NCBI GenBank assembly: GCA_024734495.1
Contig: JALMQS010000085.1
Location: 620,001 to 684,000 of the forward strand
Origin: Forficula auricularia
Taxonomy: Eukaryota > Arthropoda > Insecta > Dermaptera > Forficulidae
Direction of reading: 5' to 3'
Length of the DNA: 64,000 bases
Positions 44,046-56,477 of the stretch are shown here, piece after piece. The notes beneath the pieces are model-generated. The model was not told the DNA's origin. It searched no databases and worked only from the letters and a program-made list of their open reading frames with translations. A program made the translations under genes and the position numbers. How positions within the stretch are numbered: position 1 is the first letter of the stretch; the number at the start of each line of letters is the position of its first letter.

Positions 44046-44180
44046 TATTTCGAAAATGTAGTTCCGCCCAGCCCATAAAATTATTTCTTCTTCTTTTCAC
44101 GATAGAGGGGTCAATCCAGGCCTTTAGGGGTCCCATCTTTTTGGTGTAACTCCTTCTCTCATCATTTTGATTAAAAAAAT
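44046..44180 (+). repeat. LINE 3' tail
   Basis: CCCAGCCCATAAAATTATTT, CTTCTTCTTTTCACGATAGA, CCAGGCCTTTAGGGG and TTTTGGTGTAACTCCTTCTC: the clearest copy of the LINE 3' UTR shared with 11.1, 21.1, 22.1 and 26.3 kb. Confidence 0.75.
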
Positions 44181-44591
44181 TTCAGTATCGTGAATAAAAC
44201 TCTGCTCATAATTGATAAATTTTTATTTATTTATTTAATGGACCAAATTATTACAAATAGTAACAAAGTATAAAAATCTAGTGACTGATATCAAGTTAGA
44301 ATTAAATAACAAATTCCATATTTTTTTAACCCGAAAAAGAATAACTTTTTCCTGAAATATAATAGAAGAAGGGGAAGGGAACAGAAAGGTCCTACTTTGG
44401 CAGGACATGTCCCACCATTAAAACTTTTGTCCTACGTCCTACCTCCTAAAGGAAATGTCCTACTTGACGAATTTAAAAATAAAAATTAGAAGTCTAATTT
44501 TCCTTTTTTGTAATACCTAAATTAAATAGATGAGTTATAATTTATACCGTTGATCAAATTACACCAATACAAATAATTTAGTATAGAGACA

Positions 44592-44798
44592 GGAATTATT
44601 TAACGGATTATAGTGGTGTTTCACAAAGTGGAAAGTGGAAATTTTTTTTTCTGTTAAACCTCCTGATGAAGGGTTCATAGCCCGAAATATGTATAGAGAT
44701 AAATAAAAAAAATCTTCAAAATAATTTAAAAGATTTTTTAATTTTTTTAATTTTATTTCCACTTTGTGAAACACCACTATAATTCGTTAAATAATTCC
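44592..44798 (+). mobile_element. MITE with 43 bp inverted repeats and central hammerhead-like core
   Basis: Ends GGAATTATTTAACGGATTAT...GTTTCACAAAGTGGAAA and the complement on the right with one or two mismatches. The interior is about 120 bp and contains the core at 44663-44687. The length, inverted ends and absence of coding sequence make it a MITE. Confidence 0.85.
44663..44687 (+). ncRNA. Hammerhead-like core
   Basis: CTGATGA (44663-44669), extra A, GGG/CCC hairpin with TTCATAG loop, GAAA (44684-44687), TATG. Helix I and a cleavage triplet are not clear. It is nearly identical to the pair in the 59.5 kb palindrome. Confidence 0.5.
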
Positions 44799-45276
44799 TG
44801 TGTTTAATATGTTTCACTATAAACCAACACCGCTTTCCCTAAACTTTATTAGTATAGGGAGTCATTAATAATAACAATAGATATTTTTATATTAAATAAT
44901 GGGTACAATTGCAACAAAGAGTAATATTTAAAACAACAAGAGTAGTATATCCTATATCAATTTAAAATTATTTACTTATCAATTTTTACTGTTTTGTTTT
45001 TACTACCGATTTTTATTGTTTTAAGCTGGGTTGTCAAATGTCCTCCTGGGATGCGTTATAAAACTTCAAATGTCTTACTTTGACTATGTCAATATTTGAT
45101 CACCCTACAGAAGGGGTCAAATATCCTAGGCCCGCCAGAGTCACCACTTAATATAATAAAGTATAAATAATCTTTTTTTTTCTTCAATTGTTCAAGAGTT
45201 AAAATTTTAACGCTAATAATCGGCATTTGTTATACCTATATTTTAAAATAAAAAAATCAAATTTTGTTTTTTAATG

Positions 45277-45286
45277 NNNNNNNNNN
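45277..45286. other. Assembly gap (10 N)
   Basis: Ten N. The base after the gap starts mid-way through a hammerhead-like core (CGAAACGTCGG), so the missing DNA probably includes the other half of a palindromic element. Confidence 0.99.
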
Positions 45287-45350
45287 CGAAACGTCGGTTT
45301 TATGAATAAAAAGATAGTGTAAATTATCTTCTTTTTTTGGACTGCCTCAT
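45287..45350 (+). repeat. Family A fragment at gap edge
   Basis: CGAAACGTCGGTTTTATGAA followed by TTTTTTTGGACTGCCTC: the second half of the core and the GGACTGCC terminal block of family A. Confidence 0.65.
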
Positions 45351-45518
45351 CGATATCCACTTAATTCACTTATCAGTCCGTCTCCAAAAATTACTTCAAT
45401 CTTATTAAAGAATTATTTCTCACAGAATTAAAATATTTTTAATAATTTCGATAAATTATTTACAGTTTTGGTCACCACGAATTTAACTGGTCGGCGATCT
45501 TCTTTTTTTGGATAAATG

Positions 45519-45560
<42 letters not shown>

Positions 45561-46979
45561 AAAATCTACAAAAATAAATGAAGAAGAATAAGAGTTAAGA
45601 GAAACTAATGAGGATGTCTTTTGCATCTTCACATCGTTGATTTCTCCTTAAGGAGGTTCGGGACTGTTTATAATTTTTATAAGAAAATTCTCAAATTTTT
45701 ACCATCGAATCATTGATGTATTAAATATTTATTACCGAAATTTGAAGTTGATCGTCTGTCTAATTACCGAGAAATAAATTATTGAAAATTGTCCTTTTAA
45801 CATGGAAGTAAATGGACCGAGCTTTTAAAAACTTCTATACAAATTATACCATTTTCAACAAATTTATACAGATCAATAATTCAACTTTTATGAATCGAAT
45901 GATAGATTTTTCAATAGAGTTGACAGTCTAGTTAATTATTTATTCATAAATGTAACAAATAAAAAGTTATTTTCATCCAACAAAATATGACAAAAGCACT
46001 AGAACTCTATTTGTTGAAATCGTTTTTGTGTTAAATAAATGTTTTTATAATGAGAAAAAATTTATCTCAATATTCTTTTTATTAATATTATCAAAAAAAA
46101 GATTTTTATTCGAAATTAACTTCATTATTAACAATTTTTTTATTAAACAATTTGGTATGCAGACGTTGTCACTCTGAAGAAATACAAAAGATTTTTTCGA
46201 AGATCAACTAGATAGGTAAGCAGTCTCGAACTCCCTTAAGAATCAACAACTCTGCTACTTTTGGAAAGAAAAAATATTATTTATTTTACAAAATTTCATT
46301 CTAGACTAGAAGAATGAGAGGTTTTTATTGATAATCTCCAAATACTAAAAAGATATTTATATACTAATGAAGATAGTCAACAACAATGGTGATTGAAACT
46401 GCTTACAGAATAAATATAAATAAATAAAAATTATTTATTTATTTATTTCAAATAATGAGACAAATAACCCTTAAAGCTAAAAGAATATTTAATTTTCAAT
46501 ATTTAATAATAAGGTTCCATGAATAAGGCAATTCGAACCACTAAAATATTATTTTTGAAAAAGGCCTAAAATATTAAAAATTGAAGCAAATAGATTTATA
46601 CGAAATAGAAATCTCAATTATTATTATTCTAAAGAACTATAAATTAATAGGCTAATAAATCATTTATTTAAGGATCATTTATTTATTGAGTAAGTTTGAG
46701 CATTTGTTTGAATTTCTTATATAAAAGAAAAAGTAACTAAAAATGATAAATTGAAATTTTATAAATAGAAGTTAAGTACATAAAATTTTATAAAATTCTA
46801 AAGAACCGAAATAACTGTAATATGACAAAGTTATCAGAATATCTCAGTGTCCCGAATATTTTTTTAACCTCTGGAAAGTGTAGAATTTTGTTGGATCGTA
46901 AGGGTTGGTTATATGACCTTATAACCCTTAAGTATATATAATTCTAACCGCCTTTGTTAGGTATTCAGTATTCATTTGA
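45351..46979. other. AT-rich sequence
   Basis: An (AT)n run lies at 45523-45550. Family C-like blocks are at 45605-45655 and 46245-46285 (AATCAACAACTCTGCTACTTTT). No gene recognised. Confidence 0.5.
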
Positions 46980-47600
46980 GAATGTCACTCAACTAAATTG
47001 TCCCTTTTTTTGTTGGTAGTTTATTGACCTAATAAATAAATCGCCCAGGTAGATTTGTAAAACAAATCGTAGCGGGCCTCTTTTCGGGACCCCTGTGAGG
47101 TGCTAAAAACGGGCGCGGTGGGTCTTTTAGGGCAAAACTGGCTCTCGGCTGGGAACCGACTACTCAACACGGGCACCTGAAAGGGTTTTTTGTTTGCCCT
47201 CCGGCTGTTATCATGGTAATTTCCTTGTATCATTTTTCATAGCCGAAATAGATCGGATCTTGTTTGATGGAATCGTCGAGGACAAAGAACTACTCCTATG
47301 CTAATAGCCTCATCCAACAACAACAGTGTTGTTGACAAACAGAGATTTAAAAACCTTTCCTCGCGGGGTTTTTCATTTGAATAGTTCTTAGACGAGACAT
47401 CGTATTAGATTACCATCTCGAATAATTGAACAAGAAAATATTGTTACGAAATCGATGTTTCGTGTTGCAGTTAAGAGCCTGGAATTCATTTTCCGGCCTT
47501 TTTAGTTAATTTGTACATAAAAAAAAAAAACTCAAACGGTCCCTTTGTCGGCTCCATCACTGAAACAGGGAAAGGACCAACCTGGAATCTCTAAATAATT
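46980..47600. promoter_or_regulatory. Unique GC-richer island, possible regulatory DNA
   Basis: 47035-47220 is among the most GC-rich unique DNA in the window (for example AACGGGCGCGGTGGGTC). A minus-strand open frame (47021-47233) covers it but has no recognisable domain and no splice pair. An enhancer or conserved noncoding element is as likely as an exon. Confidence 0.3.
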
Positions 47601-49134
47601 CATAGTAATTTCGTTTATTTTTTTCTTTTGAGTGCCCTACATACCTTTAGCGTTGTGCAGGTAAAATTCTCTAACAATGATGTTGATAAAACCTTTCCAG
47701 GAGGCATTTTGCAGACCCAAAGAAGAACAGATAAATAAATAAATTAGCAACGGTTCAAATGAGGAACGATTTGAAATACATTCAGCTAGAAAAGTACAAT
47801 TAAAAAGAGATCAAGCTAGATTGGCTAGCTTCTGAGCATACCGTCAGGTCATCTATTCTTAAGGTTTATAACCACTGCAATTATAAGTATGAAAAGTACG
47901 AAATGTAGATTCCGACTTCACAGTTTGGAATTATGTTAGGATAAATGTGAGAAGAGAAAGAATCCAAGGAATACGCCCCTACGTAGGATTACCACGTAGT
48001 TTCTAGTTCAAGAAACTAGTATTCCATGCAAATTTAAATAATCTTCAAAATCTTTCTCTCCAAATTAATAATTATCGACATTTTATTCTAAATTTACACC
48101 CCTTTTAAATATCTCACTGCCTACTTTTGTCAAAACAAACCATTTTTTCTTGTCATATATAAATTACCAACGTTCATAAATCACACATAGCTCAATGTTT
48201 ATCGAATGGCCGAAGTGACTACTCTTGGTGAAAATGTCATAATTTGGTCAGGCACTAAATCCTCTCCGCTCGTCCAAGTCAGTTTTTGCAATCTGTCATT
48301 TGCATGTCTATAGAATGACACATCTGTTTAATAAGATTAGAGCTTGACATCGAGTCGATAAGAAGGATGGACATGAGGGCTGCCATGACGTAACCTCCTC
48401 GAATCCCGAATTCCTTCTGATTCGGGACAATTATTCTCTCGCTTAGAATAATCTCACCATTAAAACATCTGGTATATCATCTCTCTCTCTCTCTCTCCCA
48501 TGGGATGACTAATATTTCGGCCTCACTGATAAATTATGTTTGGTTTTAATTTAATTTATTAGGAATGGACAAATTCAATGATAACTGGGATTAAAAGTAA
48601 AGATGATACATTTTTAATGGGATTTCGTTTCATAATGAACATAAAACAACTCCTGGGCTCTCTGGATGGGTCTAGCTTACACTAAAAATGACTGTCTAGC
48701 AGGACAGCCACTTAGGATAAAAAGCCGATTTGTTGTTGTTGGCCTCTCCTCTTTGACACCAACACTTGTCAACGAGATCGAATTGATAAGCGAACAGTTT
48801 GGAAAGAGTTATAAATAGTGAGTTTTTCCTTAAGTATTGAAAAGTTAATAATTTTTAGAAATTCATTGCATATGTTGAAACATGTATTGATAAAGAAGAC
48901 ATTTTCAATATTAGATTAGAATTTTCAGATTCTATAAGCCAGAGGGAATCGACCAATACTTTTGATTATAATTTGTCTGTGAAAGTGGGTTGAATAAATT
49001 TTCGAATCATTTACTTCTCATGAAGGAGACTTTGAGAGGATGTTATTTTAATTAAATACATGCCAAGAAACGAAAATTTACTACAATGAACCAACAAGGG
49101 TCAAGGGAGTAACAAAGTTGAGACTCCCATTAAT
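47601..49134. other. Mostly unique sequence
   Basis: 48180-48540 is GC-richer, with a (CT)n run at about 48481-48497. No splice-supported frame. Confidence 0.45.
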
Positions 49135-49180
49135 TTAATGGCTTGTTTTTGAATTGTATCCAGGGTGGTAATTTGTATAT
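49135..49180 (-). pseudogene. LINE reverse transcriptase fragment
   Basis: Minus-strand frame LDTIQKQAI corresponds to LDAIQKRAI in the 22.4 kb LINE. Only this short block is visible. Confidence 0.45.
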
Positions 49181-50180
49181 TTTGAAAAGTTGAGAGGAAC
49201 TTAAAAATAGTACAAGATCTAAACAGAAAGTTATAAACTACAAAAGTAATATGGACATTTCATTAATAATGTCAAAGCGTTGTTATCACCATATAATTTG
49301 AATACTATACTATTCTGGATGGAATGATTAAATAAAAAGCAAAAAAAGGTAAAAAGTGTGGTTTCACTAACTTAAAATCCCGTCATTACGATTTAAGTAA
49401 TGACTCAAATTTTGGAAATTAAGATAAATAAAATATAAATAGATTGAAGGAGACAATAATTCCAACAGAAGACACACTCTTATTCTCTCTTTCAATTTAT
49501 AAAAATTCTGCTACTTTCGGCAAAAAGAAACTTTCAATTTAAAATATGAATAGGTGTATTATTTTACCAAATCATACAAACTCCACTGATTAGACTATAT
49601 TTTATTTTACTCTATAAAATGTTATTTTGATCAAATATTCAAAATTACTATGAATTTAGGTACAGAAAAAAATATGAAAATAAATTAGATTGTCCTAAAT
49701 AATTTTCGAAATTTAAATTGATACATATATTAATTTAACGGGTTTCTTATTTCCATAATGAGAAATTTAAAGAAAAATTGAAAATAAAAGTGTAATAAAA
49801 ATGATTGTGAATCTTTAAGAAGATTAGGTACATAAATTCATCCTAATATATATTTATTTAAATAGACAATCCTAATCCTGAAGAATGAACTTTTCTTAAA
49901 TAAAGTATAGAATCATTAAATTCATAGAATTTTTTCTATTGTCCCCAAAGATAAAGCTCAACTTAAAAACTCACACCACTTACGAGGAGTCATTCATTTT
50001 GAAAGGATTATTTTGAATCATTATTTTTACATTTTTCAAAATCATTATGTCAAATACCGAGAAAATAAGAAAGATAAAATATTTTTTAACTCGTATGAAA
50101 AATCCCTTAAGCAGAAGAATTGTTTGTCACCTTAATACATATGTAACGTGTGAATCACAAGAAAAATGCAAAATAATCCT
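49181..50180. other. AT-rich sequence with a decayed family C block
   Basis: About 49440-49530 shows ATTCTCTCTTTCAATTTATA and AATTCTGCTACTTTCGGCAA, relatives of family C 3' blocks. No gene. Confidence 0.45.
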
Positions 50181-51178
50181 ATTAAATAGATTTTCCTACG
50201 AATTGTGGCCAAACGCTTAATCCCTTTAATCCGCCTTTTGTCCCTTTTATTACCCTCTCAACCAAAAAGCCCTTTTCCACTTCTCTCGTGTTAAATTTAA
50301 TTTTCTTCTCCCTTGGTTCCGTTTCCTTTCCGTTAATGTTGCTAATTTCATTGGATAAATCTCAATTTCTTATCAAGTTTATATTCATCGAGCATCAAAA
50401 TGTTAATTTCCGTTCCGAATTTTTCTCCTCCTCCTTCATTTTCGGCTACTCCTCCCCAATGAAAAAAGTAACATGCGTTTAATTGATGTCCAAAAAAAAA
50501 AGCGAGCTGAACGAATACATTATCGGCCAATGCTTTTGGTGTTGCCTGTCCCCAATTAAGCTCCGGATATAAATTAGTGGTTAATTGCCGAAGTGGGGGG
50601 AGATAGGAGTCCCTAAAAGTAGGGGGGAGTGTTTAGGGGCAGGTTCTCATTGCCATCTGCCCGAGGGCATCTGCCGTTTGCTCCGAGCAAGAGGCCCGCT
50701 CCAATCTCAAAGACGATCAGCCGACTAAACCCAATCTGTTTGTTTAGGATAAATTCCATAAATGAGGATCATCTCTCCTTTAGATGAAGAAATTGAACTT
50801 ATTTCGGAAGAATTAGCCCAAATTGGAGGTTAACAACAATCCTTGTCAGATAACCTTTGTTTAAGTATATATTATTTTATACCATTAAATGAGCAATTTT
50901 TGTAATCGGTTTCTCGTAAAAGAGCTCTAAAAATTTCGATAAAAATCACGGATTATGGGATTTTTGGGTCAACAAATCGACTGTCAGTGTCTCATCTTTG
51001 GGCAACATTAATTTGATTGTTTTTTCTTAATTAAAGTGATTATCACCAGGTGGGTGTGTCAACAAAAATGTAAAATTAAATTTTTTCAATTTCCTTTTAT
51101 TAATTAATTAATTTTTGTTGGTTTTTTTTTATTTTAAAACCCACTAATAGTTTATTACGGGGGAGTGGTAGTCTCAAT
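50181..51178. other. Unique sequence with GC-richer island 50540-50740
   Basis: Overlapping open frames on both strands at 50288-50530 shadow each other. The 50540-50740 island (GAGGGCATCTGCCGTTTGCT) has no frame or splice support. Regulatory use is possible. Confidence 0.35.
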
Positions 51179-51330
51179 GCAGAATTGATGCAAAGGCAGC
51201 CCAAGGGGAATAAATACCACAAACTCCGGAAAAAAATTTTAGAACGTTATTTTAATCCCTTAAAAAAAAAAAGATAATTCGTAAGATCGTCTTTCCTTTT
51301 TCAGAGTTTACCTAAAAGGGCCAACGAATT
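51179..51330 (-). repeat. Family A fragment
   Basis: GCAAAGGCAGCCCAAGGGGA is the GGCAGYCCAAGG terminal block. On the minus strand the core remnant reads CTCTGAAAAAGGAAAGACGA and TTACGAATTATC. Degraded. Confidence 0.55.
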
Positions 51331-52079
51331 ATTTTTAATTGCAATTAGTTCATATAGAAGCGGGTCAAAACGTTGGCAAAAAAGAAAAAAAAATTAAATT
51401 TATTTCAATTTTATTTTAATTCCGTCTACAAATGAAAATAAAAATTTTTCCCTGAATTTATAATCGAAAATAATATTAATTTATCGCTGTTAACTAAAGC
51501 AAAAAATTATCCAGTAAACGCTCGGTTCGCGCCTTTATATTTAAGAGTGGATTAGATTAATTAATTAATATTTGAATGGATTTTGTTAAATAGGACAGGA
51601 ATGTGATTTATGCGATTTCGATTAAGATTAGGTGAAAGGATTTGGGGGTATTTATTAACCCCAAACAAATTTGCATAATATGAATATTTGATTACATCGA
51701 CCCTTTTGATTGATAAGCGAGTGCATTTTTCCAGTCACGTGAGAGGTGGGGGAGAGGCTCAAGATGACCTTATGGTCCCACTTTGAAAAAATTACTTTTT
51801 TTAATTTTCATTTCAACATTATTTGTTAAATAATATACCAAGTTATTTATTTAAGATGAAGTAAAATAATCACTACTTCGGCGGAGACTTTTGTGTGAGC
51901 TAGAGTAATGAATTTAGTATAAAATTTTTAATTTTATTTTTGCTTATTAATTTTCAAAAATGTCTGAAACATAGAAAAAAATAATTTTAAAGAATTATTT
52001 TTTTCTCTCTTTCTAGATTTCGATACTCTCCGTAGAAAGTTTTGAACCCGTTATTTGATGTTTCACCACCCCTAATAAA

Positions 52080-52110
<31 letters not shown>

Positions 52111-52211
52111 TTTGAGGATACAAATTCTATTTTAAATAGGTGTTAGTTTTATTATTTTTTGACAAAAAACATTTTTATCTTTTATTTTTCTTTATTTTAT
52201 TGTCACCCAGG
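51331..52211. other. AT-rich sequence
   Basis: An (AT)n run lies at about 52085-52111. No gene recognised. Confidence 0.5.
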
Positions 52212-52245
52212 AATGTTTCGACATTTACAAATATGTCATCATCAG
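52212..52245 (-). ncRNA. Hammerhead-like core
   Basis: CTGATGA, extra T, GACA/TGTC hairpin with TATTTGTAAA loop, GAAAC, ATT. Four-base-pair helix II is perfect. TTTTAGG before and CCTGGG after the triplet could start helix I (AGG/CCT). Confidence 0.55.
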
Positions 52246-52385
52246 CCTAAAACATTTCAATCATTACACAATATATACAATGACAATTTCTCATCACAAA
52301 ACAACAACTCTCAAAAATTATATCAAAATGACATACCTTCTCAAAATTCTCAAAATTAATCAAGAAAATAAAATTTATTATCTTT

Positions 52386-52630
52386 TTAGAACTGCGTAAT
52401 TCCACCGACATGTTGACTAATTGAAAACAATGCGTTTACTAATAAAATAGCAAGCGATTTCAAGCACATCGATACGTCAGCTCGCGTTCGCCTTACTCTA
52501 CAAGTAGTGACATGTTTCGCTGCAAGTCGATGCAGGTTGCCGTGATCAGGCGAACACAGGCCTGACGAAAAGAGGGGCAAGGGGGTAGTTACTCGGGCCC
52601 GTGCCCAAAAGGAGCCCGGCACTACCACTG
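52386..52630 (-). mobile_element. Possible hAT-like terminus
   Basis: The minus strand begins CAGTGGTAGTGCCGGGCTCC with GGGCACGGGCCCG, typical GC-rich hAT subterminal DNA. No matching second end found. The open frame 52386-52628 lies within and lacks motifs. Confidence 0.3.
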
Positions 52631-54360
52631 TTAAATAAATTTTTGTACTACTAAAATCTATTGATATTATTTATTATAAATCAAAATATAAAATAACAAA
52701 ATTAGATAAAAAAGCATTAAGTTATGGATTTAATTATTTGTTAAGGTAGTTCTTTCACAAATGCAAAAGTTCAAGAAGTCTTCGAAACTTGGAATATAAG
52801 TCATTCAAAGGATAATAAACACACTGTTAAAATTTTTGAAGACGATTTACCACACCAAACATGAAATAATTGCAGTTAAAAATGAAATTTTGTACATATA
52901 GTAAATTGGGAAAGGGTGGAAAAATTATAATTATTTTATTTTTTTTTTCATTGAAGGACTCCACCATCTTGAAGAAAAACTAATATTTGTTAGAATAATA
53001 TATTCGGTGTAACTTGAAAAAAAACTGAAATTATTTACCTCGTAGTTTTGATAAAAAAGAAAAAAAAGAAAAACATATTTTGGCAAATATTTTTAGTGGA
53101 GGGGATATAATATCAATGGCTTGGAAACGATCCATTCATAAACAGGATATAGTAGTGTGAGAAGTACAGTCACGTTAAAAAAACATAACTTAAAATTTTA
53201 CCACCGTTCATATGTATAGAGTGGTTACGAGGCTAAAACTTTTTGTGTGGATTGTCGCAAATGAACTACCTTAAATAATAAAATATTTTGCAAATTGGAA
53301 AATGTAGTACTTTTATTTGTCCCGGCATTGAGGGACCCGGGGTATGATTTTGACTCAGGGCCCGTAAGAGCTCGCCACGGGCCTAGGCGTACACGAAATT
53401 TCATTTCCAATTGTTTTGACATCAAACAAAAAATTAAGACTTTGATTTTTTTCGGACACCCTATGTACCTACATTCATCCAAGGACAATATTAATATTTG
53501 TCTACAATAATTATTGTCTAGCTTAGACCTCATAAACCGCGATTGAAGGTGAAACGTTGCACAATAAACACCTTTTAAGTTAAAAAAATGTTATTCCTGA
53601 TTCTCAAGAAATAATATTTCAATTAAAAGTAATATTCACAAATAGACGACATTGTCCCAAACACATAAAAGGCTAATGTCCTTAATAAAATCGAATTTAA
53701 CGAAATCACCTTAACTAAATAACCTGCTATCAATTCAAATAACAAACAGTCCATTTTCTATAGCCGATTATTTTCTATATTCATTTCAAAACTTTCGAAA
53801 ACGAATCATTCACCTTAAAACGCATACAATTCTTTGAATTCGTGTTTTTTTTTTTGTTCATTTTGACTTATCGACATTATATAGTGATAGATCACTTGAA
53901 ACGGATGAGAAAACTCTCGACTGTTTGTAAAGGTTTCATCCAGGGCGATCGATCAATCACCATCTCTATTCATATCATGAATGTTCTCGGAAATATTTTC
54001 CAAACAAAACTAAAGTTTATAAAAAAAAATCAAAAAACAACCCTAGAATTAATTTTTGAAATTATCTATACAAAGTGAAAATTTAATATTTTTTTTTATT
54101 TAAACATTTAAAATTCTAATTGTAATATAATTTGCAAATTGATGAAGATTTTCTATTCCAAATATAGATATTTTGTAATTCGAAATTAAACCAGCACGGC
54201 AAGGTGTCTCTTTAGGGTCACTTAACGTTCAGGTATCTACACTATCTGTTGGTTTATTACAATAAATTATTATTATTTTGCTTGTATCTCAGTGAAATCT
54301 AATAGGAATCCTAGAGTTGTGATCCTCTAATTAAAAAATAAATAAGTTGTTCCTCTACTC
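52631..54360. other. AT-rich sequence with a short GC-rich hAT-like patch
   Basis: 53320-53400 carries GAGGGACCCGGGGTATGATT and AGGGCCCGTAAGAGC, similar in style to hAT ends but unpaired. No gene recognised. Confidence 0.4.
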
Positions 54361-54597
54361 AGAGCCAGATCTAGGTCTTTTGTCAGTGGGGACAAGCTTG
54401 AATATGCCCCTGCTCCACATAAAACAAGTAGTAAAGTATAATAAAAAATAGTAAATAGGTTATAATAAACAACCATATGGTTTTATAGCTTCAAGAATAA
54501 ATCAATTAAATTTTAACACCATTGTATTTTAAAATACATTACAAAAAATTTGCCGCCGAGGGCACATGCCCCCCCCCCCCCTAGATCCGGCCCTGTC
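54361..54597 (+). mobile_element. Short hAT-like MITE
   Basis: Ends CAGAGCCAGATCTAGG and CCTAGATCCGGCCCTG are inverted with a few mismatches. Near the right end is a C-run of about 14. Body about 237 bp, non-coding. CAG...CTG ends with GCC blocks fit the family B style hAT. Confidence 0.65.
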
Positions 54598-55024
54598 TCT
54601 ACTACTACTGTGAAGAATACAGTGTCGATACAACCTCAATTAAACCGATAAAAAAAGTAAATATGGTATTACAATAGAAAAATGGAAAAAAAATCTAGAG
54701 CATTTGTTTGGTGGGTAATTTATTTTTGGAAATCATATTTTTTGAAAAACTAAAAATTTTCGGTTTACTTAGTATCAATGAGTTGCTTTATATTCATTAC
54801 ATAAAGCAACTTTTTCTTTCTTTTTTAATTAAAAGTTCATTGATAAGGGAAAAATCCTCCTGAAACGTTAGGTATTTCAATAACGTTTGAAGATTGTTTT
54901 TATAAAAGATTTCTTTGAGACTATAGTTTTAATGAATGTTTTTATGTGACCAGCTCTCTATTAAAATAAAACGAATTTGCCCACATCCAATCTGGTAGGT
55001 ATATGAACCCATGAGAAATAAAAA

Positions 55025-55160
55025 ATAAAATATTTATAATTAAAAAGATTGATGATGAAGGTTAAACCTCCCTAACAAATAAATTATAAGGCCAACCTCA
55101 GTGATTTCTCTATATGTATCAACAACTCTACTACTCTCGACAAAAGATAACATGTTTTCA
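55025..55160 (+). repeat. Family C repeat, core deleted
   Basis: TAATTAAAAAGATTGATGAT, GAAGGTTAAACCTCC, then CTAACAAATAAATTATAA: the hairpin is kept but GAAACTATAGTC is missing. The 3' blocks (CCTCAGTGATTTCTC, ATCAACAACTCTACTACT) follow. Confidence 0.65.
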
Positions 55161-55267
55161 ATTAAATACAAAAAAATTTGCTGAAGAATTACATTAGTAA
55201 TGAAGCTGTTGAAGATTTTAGTTTTGTGATTAATTTGATTAAATTTTGAATTTTTATTTAAATCATA

Positions 55268-55458
55268 CATAATTAATTATAATTATTTATTGAACACCAA
55301 CAAATAATACAATATAACTACGATAGGTTAACTGAATCTATAATCGGAGTAAGTGCTCATATTTTGAGAACAATCGCAGAATAAGTCGATCGAAACGTAG
55401 TAGTTATATTGTATTATATTATTTAGTTGTGTTCAATAAATAATTACAATTAATTATG
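55268..55458. mobile_element. MITE with about 60 bp inverted repeats
   Basis: Left CATAATTAATTATAATTATT...CAATATAACTACG and right CGTAGTAGTTATATTGTATT...TAATTAATTATG are reverse complements with few mismatches. The centre of about 70 bp has TCGATCGAAACGTAG, a possible half hammerhead-like core. Confidence 0.75.
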
Positions 55459-56405
55459 TGTGATTTATGATAAATAAAAATTCAAATTTTAATAATAATT
55501 ATATTAATAAATCACAGTATTTTTTTTAATTTCACGAACTGGTTTACACCAATCCAGTGAGAGCTCCTGTTTTAAGCCTGATAAAGCACAAAGCAAGGAA
55601 ATAAGTTACAAAATAGGCACTATTTCAAAACCTGTTCCTTAAATCCCGAGAATATATGCTGAATATAATTGAAAGAATAATGAATTTTAAATATTCATTG
55701 AATGTATTGTATGTTTGTTCCGACAAGTGCCAACGGTTGGCTGAAATTTTTTTTTCTTATAAAGCCAAGCAAGTATTGTGGAATGTGATTTGGCGCCCGC
55801 AATGTGCCTTCCTCGTTCTACTCGATTAAATTGTCTGCGTATTTTTTTTTCTCTTCTTCGTTTCTTCAATTGGATGGGCAAGAGGCCTGGCCGGCTTGAT
55901 TGGCAATGATCCCTGCCAATCCTCATTGAGCGCCGTTCGATTTGCCTTGACTTTGAAACCACAGAGATGGAAACTATTTATATAGACATCGCTATCGAGA
56001 TGACAGGCTAGGAGGCCTTCAAACCAATTGAATTAGACCGGACAGAATGTCGATCGGGGGAACACAAGTTCAAATTGATTACAAGTGTTGTTGGAATAAC
56101 ATCCCGAGAGACTTCAATCTCCAATGAATGTCAACATCTGCTGCCAACCAGAACTTAGGAACGCCACTTTAACCACAAACAGCCCTACACAATTTCTTTA
56201 CCTCATACACTCACCCTGCATCTACACATTACACTGCTCACTTTCTAAACTACAAAAGAAAAAATGGTCCTCATACTATGAACGAATTTCCATAACACAA
56301 AGAATTTTGACACGAATTTTATAATCATATTTTTTACTTTACCATTATGTATAATGGACAATTATTGTATTTTAAAGAAATTAGTTTGCCAAGAGTACCA
56401 GAAAC
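55459..56405. other. Unique sequence, GC-richer at 55700-56120
   Basis: The minus-strand open frame 55687-55962 is basic and motif-free. No splice pair. Nothing else recognised. Confidence 0.4.
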
Positions 56406-56409
56406 AATA

Positions 56410-56470
56410 ATTCATGATGAAAATTCAATTAAGATGTCCCCTGCTTGATGAAAATAAACAAACACATTAT
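56410..56470 (-). repeat. Family C fragment
   Basis: CAATTAAGATGTCCCCTGCT and TTGATGAAAATAAACAAACA: reverse complement of family C 3' blocks. Confidence 0.5.
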
Positions 56471-56477
56471 ATATATA

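Larger units (their letters stand above)
44330..45125. mobile_element. Possible hAT-like element containing a nested MITE
   Basis: GGTCCTACTTTGGCAGGACA near the left and AATGTCCTCCTGGGATGCGT with TATTTGATCACCCTACAG near the right look like paired subterminal regions of one element. A 207 bp MITE (44592-44798) interrupts it. Exact ends are uncertain. Confidence 0.3.

Noticed and set aside
43774..44136. 120-codon minus-strand frame, the longest in the window
   Set aside because: It runs antisense through a dispersed repeat and the LINE 3' UTR, so it is not a gene.
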